NCBI GenBank assembly: GCA_024734555.1
Contig: JANPWX010000038.1
Location: forward strand, 4,214,454-4,278,453
Origin: Trochalopteron elliotii
Taxonomy: Eukaryota; Chordata; Aves; Passeriformes; Leiothrichidae
Length of the DNA: 64,000 bases
Direction: 5' to 3'
The stretch's first letter is position 1, and each line of letters starts with the position of its first letter. The notes beneath the pieces were generated by a model. That model had not been told where the DNA came from and searched no databases. It saw only the letters and a list, made by a program, of their open reading frames with translations. Both the position numbers and the translations under genes were made by a program. Positions 23,801 through 37,700 of this stretch are shown here, one piece after another.

Positions 23801-26800
23801 ATAGAGATTGTAGGAAGGAAGTCCTGAAGTGCTTATTTCCTGATTATTAAGGACTTGTTATTAAGACATAGGAGACAAATATAAATCTACTTTGCCGGTG
23901 GCAAAATATAGCTTTGATTCAAAAATGTCTATCTTCACCAGGTAAACTTCCTGAGCTCCAGGATCTCAGTGACAAACCCTAAAATCTGATCAATCCAATC
24001 CTAATGGTCTTTCCTCAGTAAGTTCCTCAGCTGAATTAAGTACACTGAAGGACAAAGCAGAAACATTAAGACACTACTTTCATTAAAGCCCAACTAAGCA
24101 AAGTTCTCAAGAGCCAGCTGGAAACATGACCATGAGCCAGAGCTGTGTCAGAGGGGATCCTGCACAGCTTCACTCTTGGATGCATGGCTTTTAATGCATT
24201 TTATGAATGACCTGGAGAAACACATGAATGTTATCTGTAGAAAAAAAATCCAAACAAACCCCCAAATCTGGCTGTGTTCAACCTGTTAACAGCCACTAAA
24301 TCATTTCCAGAAAAACCAGCTACTGGATCCCATCCATCTAAAATCTTAAGGAGGCAGTCAGTATTTTAGTCAAATTCTTGAAAGCTGGAACTAAAATTTA
24401 CACTCACCCCAGTTCTGGTCCCTCAGGTGCACCAGTGCATCATCTAAAAAAACCAGTGTCTTTCTGAATCCCACTCTTACGGATTACACTTTAATTGTTC
24501 AAGAGGCATGTAAGCAATGGTGCAGACATATACAGAATAGCCAGCAATAGTAAAGGCACTACGAATTGTTTGTAAGCAGCATCTCTAATGCCCTTTAGGA
24601 GGGGACTTCTTGGGGAATAAAAGTTGCTAGGTTTGGAGAGACAGAGAATTGTCATTCCTCACCTCTGGCAAGTGAGAATGGCTGAGAAGCCCCCAAAAGC
24701 TCAGTGGCTGTCACCTGAGGACTAGCCAGGCTCTCACAGGTAATTTCACTGCCAGGGGGATACCTTGACACCAAAACCAAAGAATGGCCATAAGAGTTCA
24801 GACCAAGAGTTTTGTTTAAATCAGCATCCTAACAGACGGGCCATGAGTGACCATCATGAGAAGGAAAAGAACAGAGTAGGCATGCACATTCCTTTTCCTG
24901 GGTGTTTTCCCAAATTTCAGCTCTTGCTAGTTCAGAAGATTTCCAGTGGAATTCTCTTCCAAATATTCACCAAGTTCACTTGAAGCATGTGAAAACTGTG
25001 CATTTACAACCTTCATCAGGTTCTCCAGGTCTGCTGTGAATCACTGCCCTGAGAGGGAAATGCAATGCAAAGCAAACACGTCAAAGCCAGCTCTAAACCC
25101 CCTAGGGCAGCTTCTGGCAGAAGTTCAGCCACAGCCTGGCTGACCATTTGATTATTCACAGAGCTTCTCCAGTCAGTTTTTCAGCTCCTTTGAAGCTCTA
25201 CAGATGCGACAGTGACACTGCTTCCAGATCACAGCTCAGGTCTGTGGGCAGCACTCTACACTTCTACTGATTGCAAATACAGCTCTTGTCTCCCACAGCT
25301 TACTCCTGCATAAAACTGGTAAAGAATCAGAGATTTCCTACTGGGGCACAGTTCATAGTAGTGGAAGTCCCACACTGACATTAGAAGGAGCATGAGTGAT
25401 CTGCTAGAACTGAATGAGCAAGCAGGTAGAGCTAAATTCCTGTCCTGTCCTCCCCAGCTACCAGTAGCATACTTGGGAGCAAAGCCTGAGACTGAAGTAG
25501 AAACCATCCAGCTGCAGAGGAGCAGTCTGCTATTTTTTATGGATCCTGTTTTGCATAACTCTCAGTCAGTGCAGCTTGAGCTTGGATCATCTCTCTGATT
25601 ACGAAAATTTCTAGCTGAGTCACTTATCAATTTCACCCAAGCTATACTATTTCCATTTCCATTTGTCATATTTATGGCAGCATGTTTACTACTTAATGGT
25701 CATATGAAGCTTGGAAGGTAAAACGTGCTGTCTAACTACTAAATGTTGTCATTTATACTGTTCCTAAAGTCCAAGGCAGGAACCACACGTACCAGAAGCA
25801 GCTTGCAGTGCCTGTTTTCCAGCACATGAAACTGAGGGGTATTTGCATGGAGGCAACCACGTTGGCTACCTAACACAGCCAAAGGCAGGGGCACTTCGCA
25901 CACCTAATGCATTTTTATGGCTACACAGGCTTTAATGAAAGCCATGCCACTGAAAAGGCTGCCCAGAGCCCCATGCCAGCTGCACGGGGAGCTCCCATTG
26001 TCTCCACTGGGTCCCTGAAGGCTCCCATTGCCTCCTGGGGAGCACAGCTCCAGCACCTCAGCCAGCACCATTTGGCACACGCAGCGTGTAGTTATGGTGC
26101 CATTTAAATGATTTATAAGAACACACACCTTATTAGTTCAAGAAAGAATGAAAGATTTCTGTGCACTGTGGTCTGTTAAGTAATAGTAATGGATCTCAAT
26201 TACTTGAAAGACCTCTAATTAATTTCTATATTGGCAATGCCTGAGTTAAGAGGTCAGTCAAGAGATTAACTCCTGTTCTCTCATTGTTGCCTGTCAGTAC
26301 CAATTTCCATGAGCCAGGTAATGCTGCAGAAATCAAACACCTTAAAGAGAAAAAAAGAAATCTAAAATAGCTATTTTCATACCATGTCCTCCTCCTTCCC
26401 TCACTAGATGACAAGAGATACTGTAATGCAGAAGACTAATGGAGGGGGAAAAAACCATTTTGCTGTCTAAAAGATACCTTCCTCACTCTGGCATAATCCT
26501 CCTGATCCATTTAAATTGCTTCCCTCCTTAGCCTCCCTCTCCATTTTGGCAGCTCATTCATTTTGAATTTCCTTCCAAACTGCTCTCCTTCTCTGCTTCT
26601 GGCTGAAGTGTTCTAAGCTGTACTCATGAGTTAGATATTTCCTGATGTTCCTGTACCTAAGCCCCAACTTTTCCTCTAGTTTTCTGAAAAGTATAATCTG
26701 TTGTCAGCTGCCAAACTTGGACTACAGGGTAAGCTGTGTGCTGAACCTCTTTGTATGCGCTCTCTATTACAGAGGCATACATCAGCCCAGGGACGACAAG

Positions 26801-28080
26801 AGAAGCAGTTTCAAATGGCACATTTTCATTCTACTTTACAGAAGTACTTATATCCTGCTTCTAAGTATATATTACTCTATGCACACACACTCTATAATGT
26901 AAGTCCTGATAAGCACCAGGACTATAATTTTTAAACAGGGGTTGAAATCCTCAGTCACCAATATGGTTTTTGGCAGCATACTGCCTTTCATTTCTCACAT
27001 CACTATGTATCACATTTTTCATATCACTAACTCTGTTTGACTTAAATTATTTCAATTTTAAAAATTGTTTTCTTATGAGTTCAATAGTTACATCTCAGAC
27101 ATCTCCTGCATCATCTAAACTGAAGAATGACATCTTATCAAGAGCCAGGAAATCTATCTAGATGCTCAGTGTAATAATGAGAGTTAAGAACTGCTCAGCT
27201 AATAGAAATAGATAGGCTGAGTGCTACATTAAGCTCAGACTTCCCCATTCCTAACTGATCCTCCAACCACAGTGAAGTTCTGATACCTGTTGACAAAAAA
27301 CATTCTTTCTTAGAGGACATCTCAGGAATGTGGCAAAAAATAGCTAAATTTTCTAAACCAAGGCTGCCAGTGCCAGGTTTCTGAGTCTGCATTGACCTCA
27401 TAAGATACAGACTGGTAACCCCATGGCTTCCAACAGATCATTTGGTTAGAATACTCTTTGATTTTCCAAACACTTCTTAAGATGAGCTCAGCCTAAGCCA
27501 TAGATTGAATATTGTGAACAGTCTCAAGGGACACAGGCCTTGCTGAGCACAAAGCACTGACATACTTTGTTCAGTAGCTCAGGAGATTAATCACCTTCCT
27601 TTCCCATATCCCAGGTGCTGTGTTAAGATCTCCATTCTCTCTGCCAGTCAGCTCAGCCTCACCTCCTACATCTTGGCTTCACAAAAGAAATGCACTGAAA
27701 AGAAATGACCCAAAACAGTGAACTACTTAATAATCTCTTGACTGGTGCATGTGGACAAGTCAGTGCTGGGCACCTTCATTAGAATTCTGAACCAGACCCT
27801 GTGTAGTCACTGCACTGGAGCAAAGATGGATGCTGGAGAAAATCACAGTATTACACAGGTACCAGCCCATCAAATTCCCACAACACAACAAAAGCACTTC
27901 TCAGACTAGCAGGATAGGGGCAAAAGGGCACAGAACAACGGTAAAGTGATTTTGTGTTTGTTTACGTATTTTTAAACTTTTAAAAATCTTTTTTTAAGAA
28001 CAGCTTTATTACCAGGCCTGCTTTACTTTACAAGTGGCATTGCTTGCTGCTTAAAATGTTATAGCTTTGTTATATTCCAA
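20841..28080. other. unique sequence, no recognised gene
   Basis: No gene or clear mobile element is visible. The interval 21,990-22,250 holds several TAATTG/TTAATTA-type cores and repeated AAGCTT-containing words and is discussed as a possible regulatory element. A/T-rich low-complexity sequence occurs at about 22,687-22,722. A segment near 24,150-24,240 vaguely resembles CR1 coding sequence (GAATGACCTGGAGAAA) but is too short to call. Open frames such as minus 25,256-25,507 and plus 25,907-26,107 have no recognisable features. Confidence 0.5.
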
Positions 28081-28170
28081 AGCTTTGTATATAAATATAT
28101 ATATTAAGGAGGGGAAAAAAGGATATCTTTATCTTTCTTTTGGCTGAGTTTGGGCCTTTTTTTAAGTCAG

Positions 28171-28190
28171 TACAGTACAGTACAGTACAG
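28171..28190. repeat. pentanucleotide microsatellite (TACAG)4
   Basis: Four exact TACAG units, preceded by a partial CAG unit at 28,168-28,170. An AT dinucleotide tract (TATATAAATATATATATTA) lies about 70 bases upstream. Short pure pentanucleotide arrays of this kind can vary in copy number between individuals. Confidence 0.85.
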
Positions 28191-31100
28191 AGCTTGACTG
28201 TGAAGACAGAATTTAAGAAAAACAACCTCTGAAAAGGTTTTGTAAGGCAGAATTAAGAACAAGAAAAATCCATTCAGTCGTTGTTCTTAATGGGGTGCCT
28301 GGTGAGTCAGCATATTTAGAAGTCATTCTAGGTTATGGCAGCCCGTCTACTTTTATGTTGAGATCTTACTTTGATTCAGCTTCCTTAGATATAAATATTG
28401 TAAACTTGAAAGTCAACCTGAGGTCAGGCTCTGGCACCAGCTGTATATAGGCTGTGGAAGAATAACAAAGTCATGTGTTACAATGCTGGGAGACACAAGC
28501 TGATGGTTTAGATGGTCATCCTCCTGCTCCTTGTGCCTCCTTGAAGGTCAAAAAAAGTGCAAGACCTTGCCAAACAGAAGTCACAGCTCCAAACTGAGAG
28601 CTGATAAAAGCAGAGTGTAGGATGCAGAATAAAATTCTATTACCCCACTAGAAAATTCAGTAAGGATTTATAACTCAAGGAATGAGAAATACTGCTTTTG
28701 GAATGACTAAACTTAATAAACTTCAACAGAATAAAAGACAAACTGAACAGTCATTTCTTGCCCTGCAAATATTAGTAAGGAAATCAGATCCATTCATTTG
28801 GAAGGAGCTACTACTGTAAAAGACCTGGGGGTTTGCCTGGTTTTCTGTTGGATTTTTTTTTGAAAAACGCAAGTCACACTAATCAATCCCAGCTAAGATA
28901 CAAAAAAAAAGTGTGAAACTCTTTCCATATGGTTCTCTCTGTAAACAGCAATATTTTTGAAACAAATTTCATATAAAGAATTCCAGAGAGTAAGCAGAAT
29001 ACTCTGAAGTTAGTTTTTAAAAAGCAGCTTTCAGAATTATTTAAAACATATGGGAGAACTGGTCTTATGGTTAAACAAGATTCTTGAATCTGAGATTCAG
29101 TTTTATGCCCTGACATGGGTCTTGGTAGATTTTCAAATAATTTTACTTTGCCTACTTCACCATTTCTGACTCTGAGTCACAGACTCTTAAAACATTTTCT
29201 TTTTATTCAAGACTAACTATAGCTGGAGCAGACAACATAAAATTCCCAGTTCTGAACTGTCTGAGGAAGTTCAAAACAAAGCTTTAATGGCCTAAAGGGT
29301 ACTTTTACAATTTAACTGTCACATAAAGTACTGTCAGAAACTGTCATTCTTATTTGTTCAGACAAAATTTGTAGCTGACATTAAACTACAGTTCATATAT
29401 ATAAACTTGCCTGACACCAGCTATATTTAAAGGTGTGCTTAATACCCAGTCACATATGCAATATCTACAAGTCCTCCCTGATAAGACTTCCAGGTATTTG
29501 GGTGTACGTTCTGCAGCCAAAGGAAATATTGATAGGCCAATTATTCAATGACCTCAAGTCAGAGGGCTCAGGAGCAGAAAACTCCTGAGGTTTGAGTTCT
29601 TCCTGCTTCAGGAATTAAACTCCTTTGAGTTCATAAATAACTAAGGTAGCCAACAGGTTTATGCAATATTTATATTATTTAAATTCATTAGAGGTACAAT
29701 TTCTTAAAAGTCTTCAAACTTCCCTGTGCTCAAGATCTGGGAGCAGACAGGTTTGCCTCCCTCATGCTTTTGTGCACAGTTCAGAAGACCACTGTGAAAA
29801 ACAGAACCTGTCAAGGAAGGTGTTGTAGACCAAGGGGAGACAGATCCCTTGGACCAGCTAGCTGGTTCTGTTCCTTGTCTGGCTGCTGCCTGTGAAATGA
29901 AAGATCAGACACTTTCATACTGCTGTTCCAGGTAGGCCTTTGCTGTAATTGCCATCAGGGAAATATTGTAATCTCATGTGGGAGAGGATATAAATAATCT
30001 TGAATGGGTTGTGAGGTATCCAGGAGACAATTTGTCTATTAAGACATGAACTGTGCTGTGAGCCACACATAAGCAGATCTTGTCTGGCTTTCTTACTCTT
30101 AAGGGGGATGCCACCACTAAGAATAGATTGTGTTCCCTTCTTTTATATCAGGCTGTGTATCAGCTAATCTGCTTATGCCAAAGGGCAGACACTTCACCAT
30201 GCTGGGCACCCTGCCCCAGTTCAGATTCAAAAGCTCAAGATCTAAATATGGCCTGAGGCCTGTATATGATGTTGTTTAACACATTTTTAGAACATGCTTT
30301 CTTCTGTTTGTCTTCTTATACACATACATCCTTCAAGTTTGTGTTCAAACAGTTTGTATCTGATCTGGACTTTAGTGGTGTAACTTTACCACTTGGATCG
30401 GATAAACCAAGCCTTTTTGAACAATACACTGGTTTGAGACAGTTGAAGTCCATTACTTCTGGCATGAGAGAAGACCAAAGATGCCTTGAACAAGTGCAAA
30501 GAGCCTCTAGAAAGCTTCTGAATATTTAGAGGGTTCATGCTTGTGCCGTCTCCAGGGATCTTCATGCAGGTACAGGGAGAACAGGCAGTAAGAAAGGCAT
30601 GGGAAGAGCCTAGGAAGGGTCCAGGAAAAGTGTAGCAGCCAAGGAGGCATTGAAATAACCAGCACAACTTCCCAGAGACTGTATCAACTCAGGACCAAAG
30701 AAAAAGGATGACCAGGAGACCAAGACCCAACAAGTCTCTTGCACATCACTGATCTGAGAGGAAGTTAAAAGTCGGAGTGAATACAGAAAGACTCAAAACC
30801 ATATTGAATCTACTTGGAAAAATGTTGCAGAGTCACAAGTCTACCCTTCACACCTGCACACTGGGCCAACATGCACAGCCTCCCTTCCCCCTTTTCTTCC
30901 CAGGCCAAGTGACCAAAGTTAAGCAATGTTTGCTCCTACCACTGTATTAAGAAGTAGACAGAAAGGAAAACCAGCCTCAGCTGCAAAATTCCCTCCTTAG
31001 TCATAGGTATGAGAAAATGTTTCACTGTAGACAGGAAAAGTGAACACCCTTCTCCTCCCATTCACCTCCTCCTGGGAGACTGAGTTCAGTTAATGGAAAT

Positions 31101-34100
31101 ATCAGGGGAGTGTCTTCTTAGAATTTACGTGGCATGTTCTCACACGAAACTGAGGAAAAAGTAGATTGCCCAAATTCTCTCACTGCTTGTATTGTTTTAA
31201 CTTTTGATTTCAGCATGTATGCATTCCATAGCCCAGAGGAGTTCTGCAGTATATCCAGTACCCTGAAGCCCTAATTATCAATACTCTGTGCTCCCAGCAT
31301 ATCTGTATTTGTACATAAAATCAAATTAGCAATATCCACTGGGTCAAATTTCTTCCCCTCACACTGGTACTGGCTTAAAAGTAGCTGGGATCCATGTTCA
31401 ATTTTCTCTGCATTTGTGTAAAATTTTGTCATTCTTAAACATGCATTTTATTATTAGTCTCTTATTTCCATCTGCTCATACTGACTCCCACAAAAAGTCT
31501 TTCTTCAGGGCATTCTATAAGCAAACTAATGAGATGAATGCAAATTACAGCAGCTATTCCTTCTACCACAGACATCTCAATGCAAAGGCCTGTATGTGCA
31601 GAAGGAATACATGGAGTCATGTTTCCAAATCAGGACTACAATTTTTCTTATTTTAAATAAAATATTCACATTTCTTCCAAGAGATGCACAATTTGCAATT
31701 TGCCTGTTTGGCTATACTTACATATAGATATTTTTAAATTAAAAATTTAGGGACCAGTGGTAGATCTTTGATGGCATCAAGTGTCTTTCTTCAGAGCAGC
31801 TACTTGGGGTCAGCTCTGACTATATTGCTGAGCCAGGTTCTTGCCACTGACCATTGCTGACCTGCAGTGCCTGGCTGTATGGCCAGCTTGTGCTGCCCAT
31901 AGAGCTGAGCACTGTCTCGCACTGGGTCTCTTGTAGCAAGGCCTGTGGCTGCCCTTGGTTCTGCATCACAGAGTTCTCCTGAACACTCCACTGCAAGGAC
32001 TGCAAAGCAACAGTCCAAAGCTTGTCAGAAGGGAAGTTCCACAAATCATCAGGCTTTCAGCAGAGGTAAAAAGCTGCATCAGGGAAGATGATATTTGGTG
32101 CAGTATGTTCTCATTTGTTCTTCAGCTGTGACATCCACTTATTGCCATTCATGCAGAGAGGCAGATACTGATGCTAATGAGATGCCCTCAGCAATCTGCA
32201 ATTCCCTTTCTTCAGCAGAACAGTAACTTTTGACCTAAATGTTCCCTTTTTTTTTTTTGGCAGAATGTTGAAAGAAGCAGCAAATAGATAAATTTTCACC
32301 TTTTTTGTCTCATAAATCTGAACAGCATAATAAAACATGCAGCGAACAGGCAACTAATTAAATTCTTCCTTGGAAGAACTACAGCAGCAGCATAATCTTT
32401 TCACGAGCCACATTCTTTTAATCTGGCTACTTAACTTTCTGATTCTTTAGCCTCCCTTCTTTCTTCTACTTGTATTACAAGCTGATGAAATACTGAAATA
32501 ATTATCTCCACAGCAATATTCATCAAAGCATTCCTGCTTCTATGGAAGCCAGGGATGAAAAGTTACTAGGCAAGTCTAAAGAAAAAGTGCACCCATTGGG
32601 TTCTTACAAGCAGGCTAAGTATTCACAGGATAAAATAAATAAAATAGGAACATTTCCCTCAAAATGTATTTTCCCCCAGCTGATGTCTCTGAGTGGTGCT
32701 AGTATTACCTATCTTGATGATGAACATATTTTCAAGAGCATTTTTCTGCTAACAAGTAGACATTGTGAGAGGTAACCATATGTTTAAGTGCTCCACAGAG
32801 CCATGGTCTGAAAGACGAAAGGTTCTTAAGCGAAGTGTGCCAAAACAAAATCCTGGCCCACAGAAGTGAATAAGAATTTTGCTTTTGATTTTAATGAAGC
32901 CAGAATTTCACTCCAGAGAACTGCAGAAGGGTCAGCCTATTTAGAGGAAAAAAAGTATCCAGATGTCTCACAGCATTATGGATTTTGAATCAGAAATTGC
33001 TGTAGCACTGTGAAACCTTTTCTCACTAGCTTTACTGCATGAAATAGAATGCCTTATTTTTAACTAATTTTTCTTTCAAGAAAACTAATATAAAATAATG
33101 TATTGGGGAAGAAATGTAGCTCTACTGTGTTGAAAGACTTACAAATTCCTATAATATCTTACAGTTTAATTCTTCAGAGAGATTTTTCTTTCTTTATACA
33201 TTGACATCTCCATTTACTTCTACTTTGTGGCTTTACATCAAGTAGAAAGAGAACACTGAAACTCTGGATTGATAATAAGGCTAGTATTTTGGGTTTGTTG
33301 TTTTTATTTTCTTTCCAAAATGGGAAGGTGATAGAAGATTCACTAGCACTCAGGTATGCAGGTCTGCAAGGCTAGTCAGAGACATGAATAGCCCATTTTC
33401 TCTCAGCTGTCTTAACTATTGTCTTAGAAAATGGACACTTGCCTTTGGTTAGGACCACATTATACATTCATTTCAGAACACAGGGGAATTTTAATCACCA
33501 TCCTATTATAATTTAATTGCATTCAGTCTCTTTTTGTCCTCAGAATCCCTTCCAGACACTGCTTTTCTGTTGTGTTCAGATAGTATCCTGTTGGGATGCT
33601 GACATTCTGCCACATCTTTGTTTAGAAGCATACACAAGGAGAATATAATTCCTGTCAAGGCTCTCACTAGTTGTAAAGCAAACAAAAAGTGTCCTCAAAA
33701 TGTTCCATCATATGCAAAATTAGACAAAGTCAGGGTCAAAGAAGATTCATGTATTCAATGTGGCTTGTACCTCAGTAAGTGTCTCTCAGTGTCCCCTCCC
33801 TGATAGGAATGGATATTGAAATATTGGGCAGTAACTTTGCCATTACCACCCAGCCTTTTCCTTGGGAAATCCAACAGTGCAAGCCCAGGATCTCTGACTT
33901 AGTCTTGAGCTGGTCTGACAGAGCAATCTGTCACTGCTGGCCTAAAAAGAGAGGCCAGCGACAACCCATGCAGTAAGTAATCAACTCCAAATACTCCCAC
34001 ATCCTTTCCCACTGTAATTGCAAACCTTTGAGCTTGAAACTGATCTCAGCTACATCAGCATAAATCCTGACTAACGTCACAAAACTATGCAATTCCCAGT

Positions 34101-34676
34101 AATTATTTTAAGGGAAACGAAACTAGATTCCAGCTCAATGAATCCTAAAAGCCAGATGAGACTCAATATAGTCATATCATTTCAATTTTATGAGCCAAAA
34201 CCCAAGTGAGCAGCAGCACTAACTGACCCTCAGTGTACACTCTCTTCACAAGTAAATTACACAGTATAACTATTAACTTTTTCATTAGTGTTGCAAAGAA
34301 CTATTTTTTTTTATTTGGAATCAGCTAAATGCAATTACTGTGTAATCACTAGAAATAAATGCCATCTTTGCCAACTGTTGGTTATGCAATGACCAAAGCA
34401 ACACTCCCTCGATCTATTCTCTAATCCAGAACACTATGAGGCTGAGAAGCACTTTGATTCCAGATCAAAAGACATGGCTATATAATTTAATCACGACAGT
34501 GCCCATGAGAAGTACTTGGAAGGGAAGTTCAATTCCTCAGTACCAAAGCAACTCCACTGAAAACCAGAAACACATATTTGAAACAGGCTTCAAATTTTAA
34601 TTTGTCTGTTCCAGGCTTGACATAAACTTTCATCACATTGGTCAGCATTTGCAGACCTTCCAGGGGGAAGGAAAAT
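28191..34676. other. unique sequence, no recognised gene
   Basis: No confident gene. A phrase near 28,820 (AAAAGACCTGGGGGTTTGCC) recalls CR1 coding sequence but has no support on either side. A strong acceptor-like tract (T run followed by GGCAG at 32,246-32,263) is followed by a sequence closed in all three frames within ten codons or so. The frames at 31,800-32,044 on the minus strand overlap one another and look like chance. The rest is AT-rich single-copy DNA. Confidence 0.5.
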
Positions 34677-34759
34677 ATGCAAATTTGCAAGGTGCAACTC
34701 AGCACTGAGCTGCAGCAAGTAAATTCAGCAGCACTGCTGAACTGAGCTGATTCCAGCTC
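34677..34759. promoter_or_regulatory. cluster of perfect palindromes with octamer motif
   Basis: Four perfect dyads lie within 83 bases: GCAAATTTGC (34,679-34,688), CTCAG-CA-CTGAG (34,698-34,709), TTCAGCAG-CA-CTGCTGAA (34,724-34,741) and GAGCTG-ATTC-CAGCTC (34,744-34,759). The first overlaps a POU-type octamer ATGCAAAT (34,677-34,684). CAGCAG/CAGCTG words resemble bHLH E-boxes. The symmetry is directly visible. A regulatory role is inferred, and a folding RNA is an alternative. Confidence 0.3.
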
Positions 34760-37700
34760 TGAGTGGACTGGAGAAAATCTGAATGAAAAATCCAGCCTGC
34801 AGCAGCATCACCTTTTTTTTCTGGAGACTGACTGGTATCTCCGAGGTTGGTTGTCTTCTTCCTCCCATTTACTCAGTAAAACAACTATCTTGGCCAGACA
34901 TGCCATTTATGCGGAAAAAGGAGTCTTGAAGAAAAGTCACGAGATTTTATCCAAATATGAAGCACAGAAATTCTCCTTGGCAAAACAACTGCCTAGAAGG
35001 TATTTAAACATGAGACTCAGGTGAATGTGGCAGCAGGGGCAATTGCTGTCTTCATCAAGGCATACTCACATCAAGCCACCTGTCATGAGTTAGAGGGAGT
35101 TGAGACCCTGTACCTATTTCTGATCTAGTTTGAATGTGTCTGGTCTGGTTTGCTGTGGTTTTGGTCTATGACTCTTTTCCTTCTGAGGTGGAATTTCAGT
35201 TCTAGGTCAAGAACCATAAAAAATAACCATACATGCAATCTGCAAAGCTCACCCACCAACACTTCCTTCTTTTATGCAGGGATCCCCAACCATTCTGTTG
35301 AAGACATAATACATTTTAATGGCAACAGAGAGAGTGGTCAGCTCAAAAAGAAAAAAAAGTCCGACCATACAACCATGAATTCCTGCTTATAGTATATCTA
35401 AGGCTTTGGCAAGATCCTCTTACACCATCATATACGTAATTTAGAGTACAGATTTCTCCATCCAAGTTTCTGTTTCTCCCTTGATCTTTTGACCTCCTCA
35501 TGGTAGTCCCTGTCAAATTTGGTACACAAAAGTACAAATATCCAAAATAAAGCAAAGCCCTAGTTATTCCCCTAAATTTTTACACAAGGGTAGCAATTCG
35601 TTTACAGTTTGTTGCAATGAGCTCCTGTGTGGCTTGTGTAACAAATTACTTCCTTTCAATTAGATGGTCATTGCCAGTCATAATTTATTTTTGTTCCAAA
35701 CACATCATTTGCATTTCTTTATCCACAGATCTTGTCTTGTTCTTTCAAGATCTAGGAAAAAAATGAGTGTTTGCTATACATGATAGGTACACTAAGAAGT
35801 AAGGCCCAGATGGTTTTTTCCTAAGTACTTAGGTGTCTGGTTCCCATTTAAATAGATGGAAACCTTTGGAACCTGCCCCCACATGACCTGGCACTTGTAG
35901 TTTGTGTCTCTCTCCTGCCCTGGGGCACATGTTTAACCCGTTGATACACCAGCTGCTCCAAGAAGCCACAAAACCAGCACAGAACTGAGTCATCAATAAA
36001 GCAGGAGCAGTTTTGTCAAACTAAATTAAGGGTGTGATGAAGAATAAATGCTACAGGCATTAATAGCATCTCTGAAAGCACTTTCTCTTCTGAATTTCTT
36101 ATCCAAATGGATGAGAGCTGTTGGAAGTGCACCATATAGTAATAAATGGCTACTATTTAACTTAACTCAAAGTGTAAGAGTTGGTGCAGGAGAGCCTACA
36201 AAGAGGACATCACTGTGAGTGACATGGTCTGTGCATTGGTACTAGAGAGCATCAACCATCTGAGAAAAGGGCAAGAGAACCACAGTGGATCTCACAAAAG
36301 AACTACTCCAAGGGATTTCTAGCACTTGTACCCTCCACTCAGCACCTGGAGAAGCACACAGGTTCTGCTAAGAAGTCTTTCATAAACAGCACGCCAAAGA
36401 CTGGCAATGCAGAAAAAATATTTAGAAATGTAGTACTGGATTTTTCTTGCAACCCTTGGATGTGAAATACAGCAAAACCAGTAGGCTTCACACCAATGTG
36501 AATAATTTAGCAAGAACATTGGAGGCCAAAGTGCAGCAGGGAAACCTTCAGAATTCTCAAGTAGGAAAAGTGGTTCCTTCACAGCTGTTGGTGATGGATT
36601 TGTGGAAACAGACAGGTAAACATAGAGAGCTAGCAGGTGATGGGTCAGCCTACTTTAGGCAAAAATTTAAAGGATAACACCTATTTTTTAAAAAGCAAAA
36701 TGTTACTAGCCTTTGTCCTTAGAAATAATTCTGAAAATTAAAAAAATCCACCAAAATCAGTCATGAAGACTGTAGATTTTCACAAAAGCTTGCTGACATT
36801 ATACCTTCATCCTCAACTTCCAATCTGAGGTATTTCCAGAAACTATACCACGTCTCATTTCCTGACTTGCTGACTTCCTGGTAAACTATATATGCCAGTG
36901 GGAGACAAGGAGAGGAATCGTGGGAAAAAAAAGAACAACTAAGGAAAACAGATAGAACTGTTTAGAGAAAAAGAGCAACTTCTTTGTCTTCTCTGGATTT
37001 GTCATGCTGTTGAAATAAAAGATTTTCAAGGCTATTCCCCAGCTGTAAGAGGTCTGACTGCATTCAGATGTCTGATTTTTTTTCTCTGCCTTTTTACTCT
37101 ATTCCCAGCAGTATTATGCCTTTTCTTCACAAGTGGAAGATTCCACCTTAGTGACAGATCTGTGACTTAAGATGATAATTAACCTTTGCAAAACACATCT
37201 TTATAAAACTGCCAAAAAGCAGAGAGTATTTCAAGGATAGCAGAGAACACTGTTGACTCTTCCCTCACCAGCTCCCCCAGACTACTACTGAGAACACTGG
37301 CATGAGCCTGGTATGCTTGCAGAAACCATGGATATAGGCCCATCCAATGCATCAAAAGTCATTCCATTCAAGGCTGCTCATACAAAGAGGGAAAACCCTA
37401 AACAAAAACAAGCCAGAGATAATGCCAGGGGGCTCTACTCCTTCCAGAGGCTTGGCACAGTCCTCTGCAGGGATGAGTTTTTAACAGAAGGATACAGACC
37501 CACCTGACACCCCACCAGTGCTGCCCAGACACTGTCCAATGGCAGCCAGGGACAGAACTCACAGTGCTTTTGAACAGGAGCTGGTCTCTCCTGCCAGGTA
37601 ACAACTGATATGCAGAACAGCAGGCAGCATGGATTAAGAGCTTCTGAGGATGCTGTCAGAAGAAATGTGCTGTTCATTTGACACTTTCAAATATTCTTAT

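Noticed and set aside
24110..24245. Possible CR1 segment with GAATGACCTGGAGAAA
   Set aside because: The similarity is short and not followed by the next expected CR1 blocks, so it is too weak to annotate.
28790..28850. Phrase resembling CR1 coding sequence (AAAGACCTGGGGGT)
   Set aside because: Only about 20 bases match, and neither flank continues the CR1 pattern in order.
30440..30529. Frame ending LEQVQRASRKLL, recalling the CR1 LERVQRRATKM motif
   Set aside because: Residues before and after do not follow the CR1 pattern, so it is probably coincidence.
32246..32300. Strong splice-acceptor-like T tract ending GGCAG
   Set aside because: All three frames downstream close within a few codons and no polyadenylation context follows closely.
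35085..35200. TGTCATGAGTTAG, considered as the start of another LTR
   Set aside because: The sequence that follows does not match any LTR I know, and no matching end was found.
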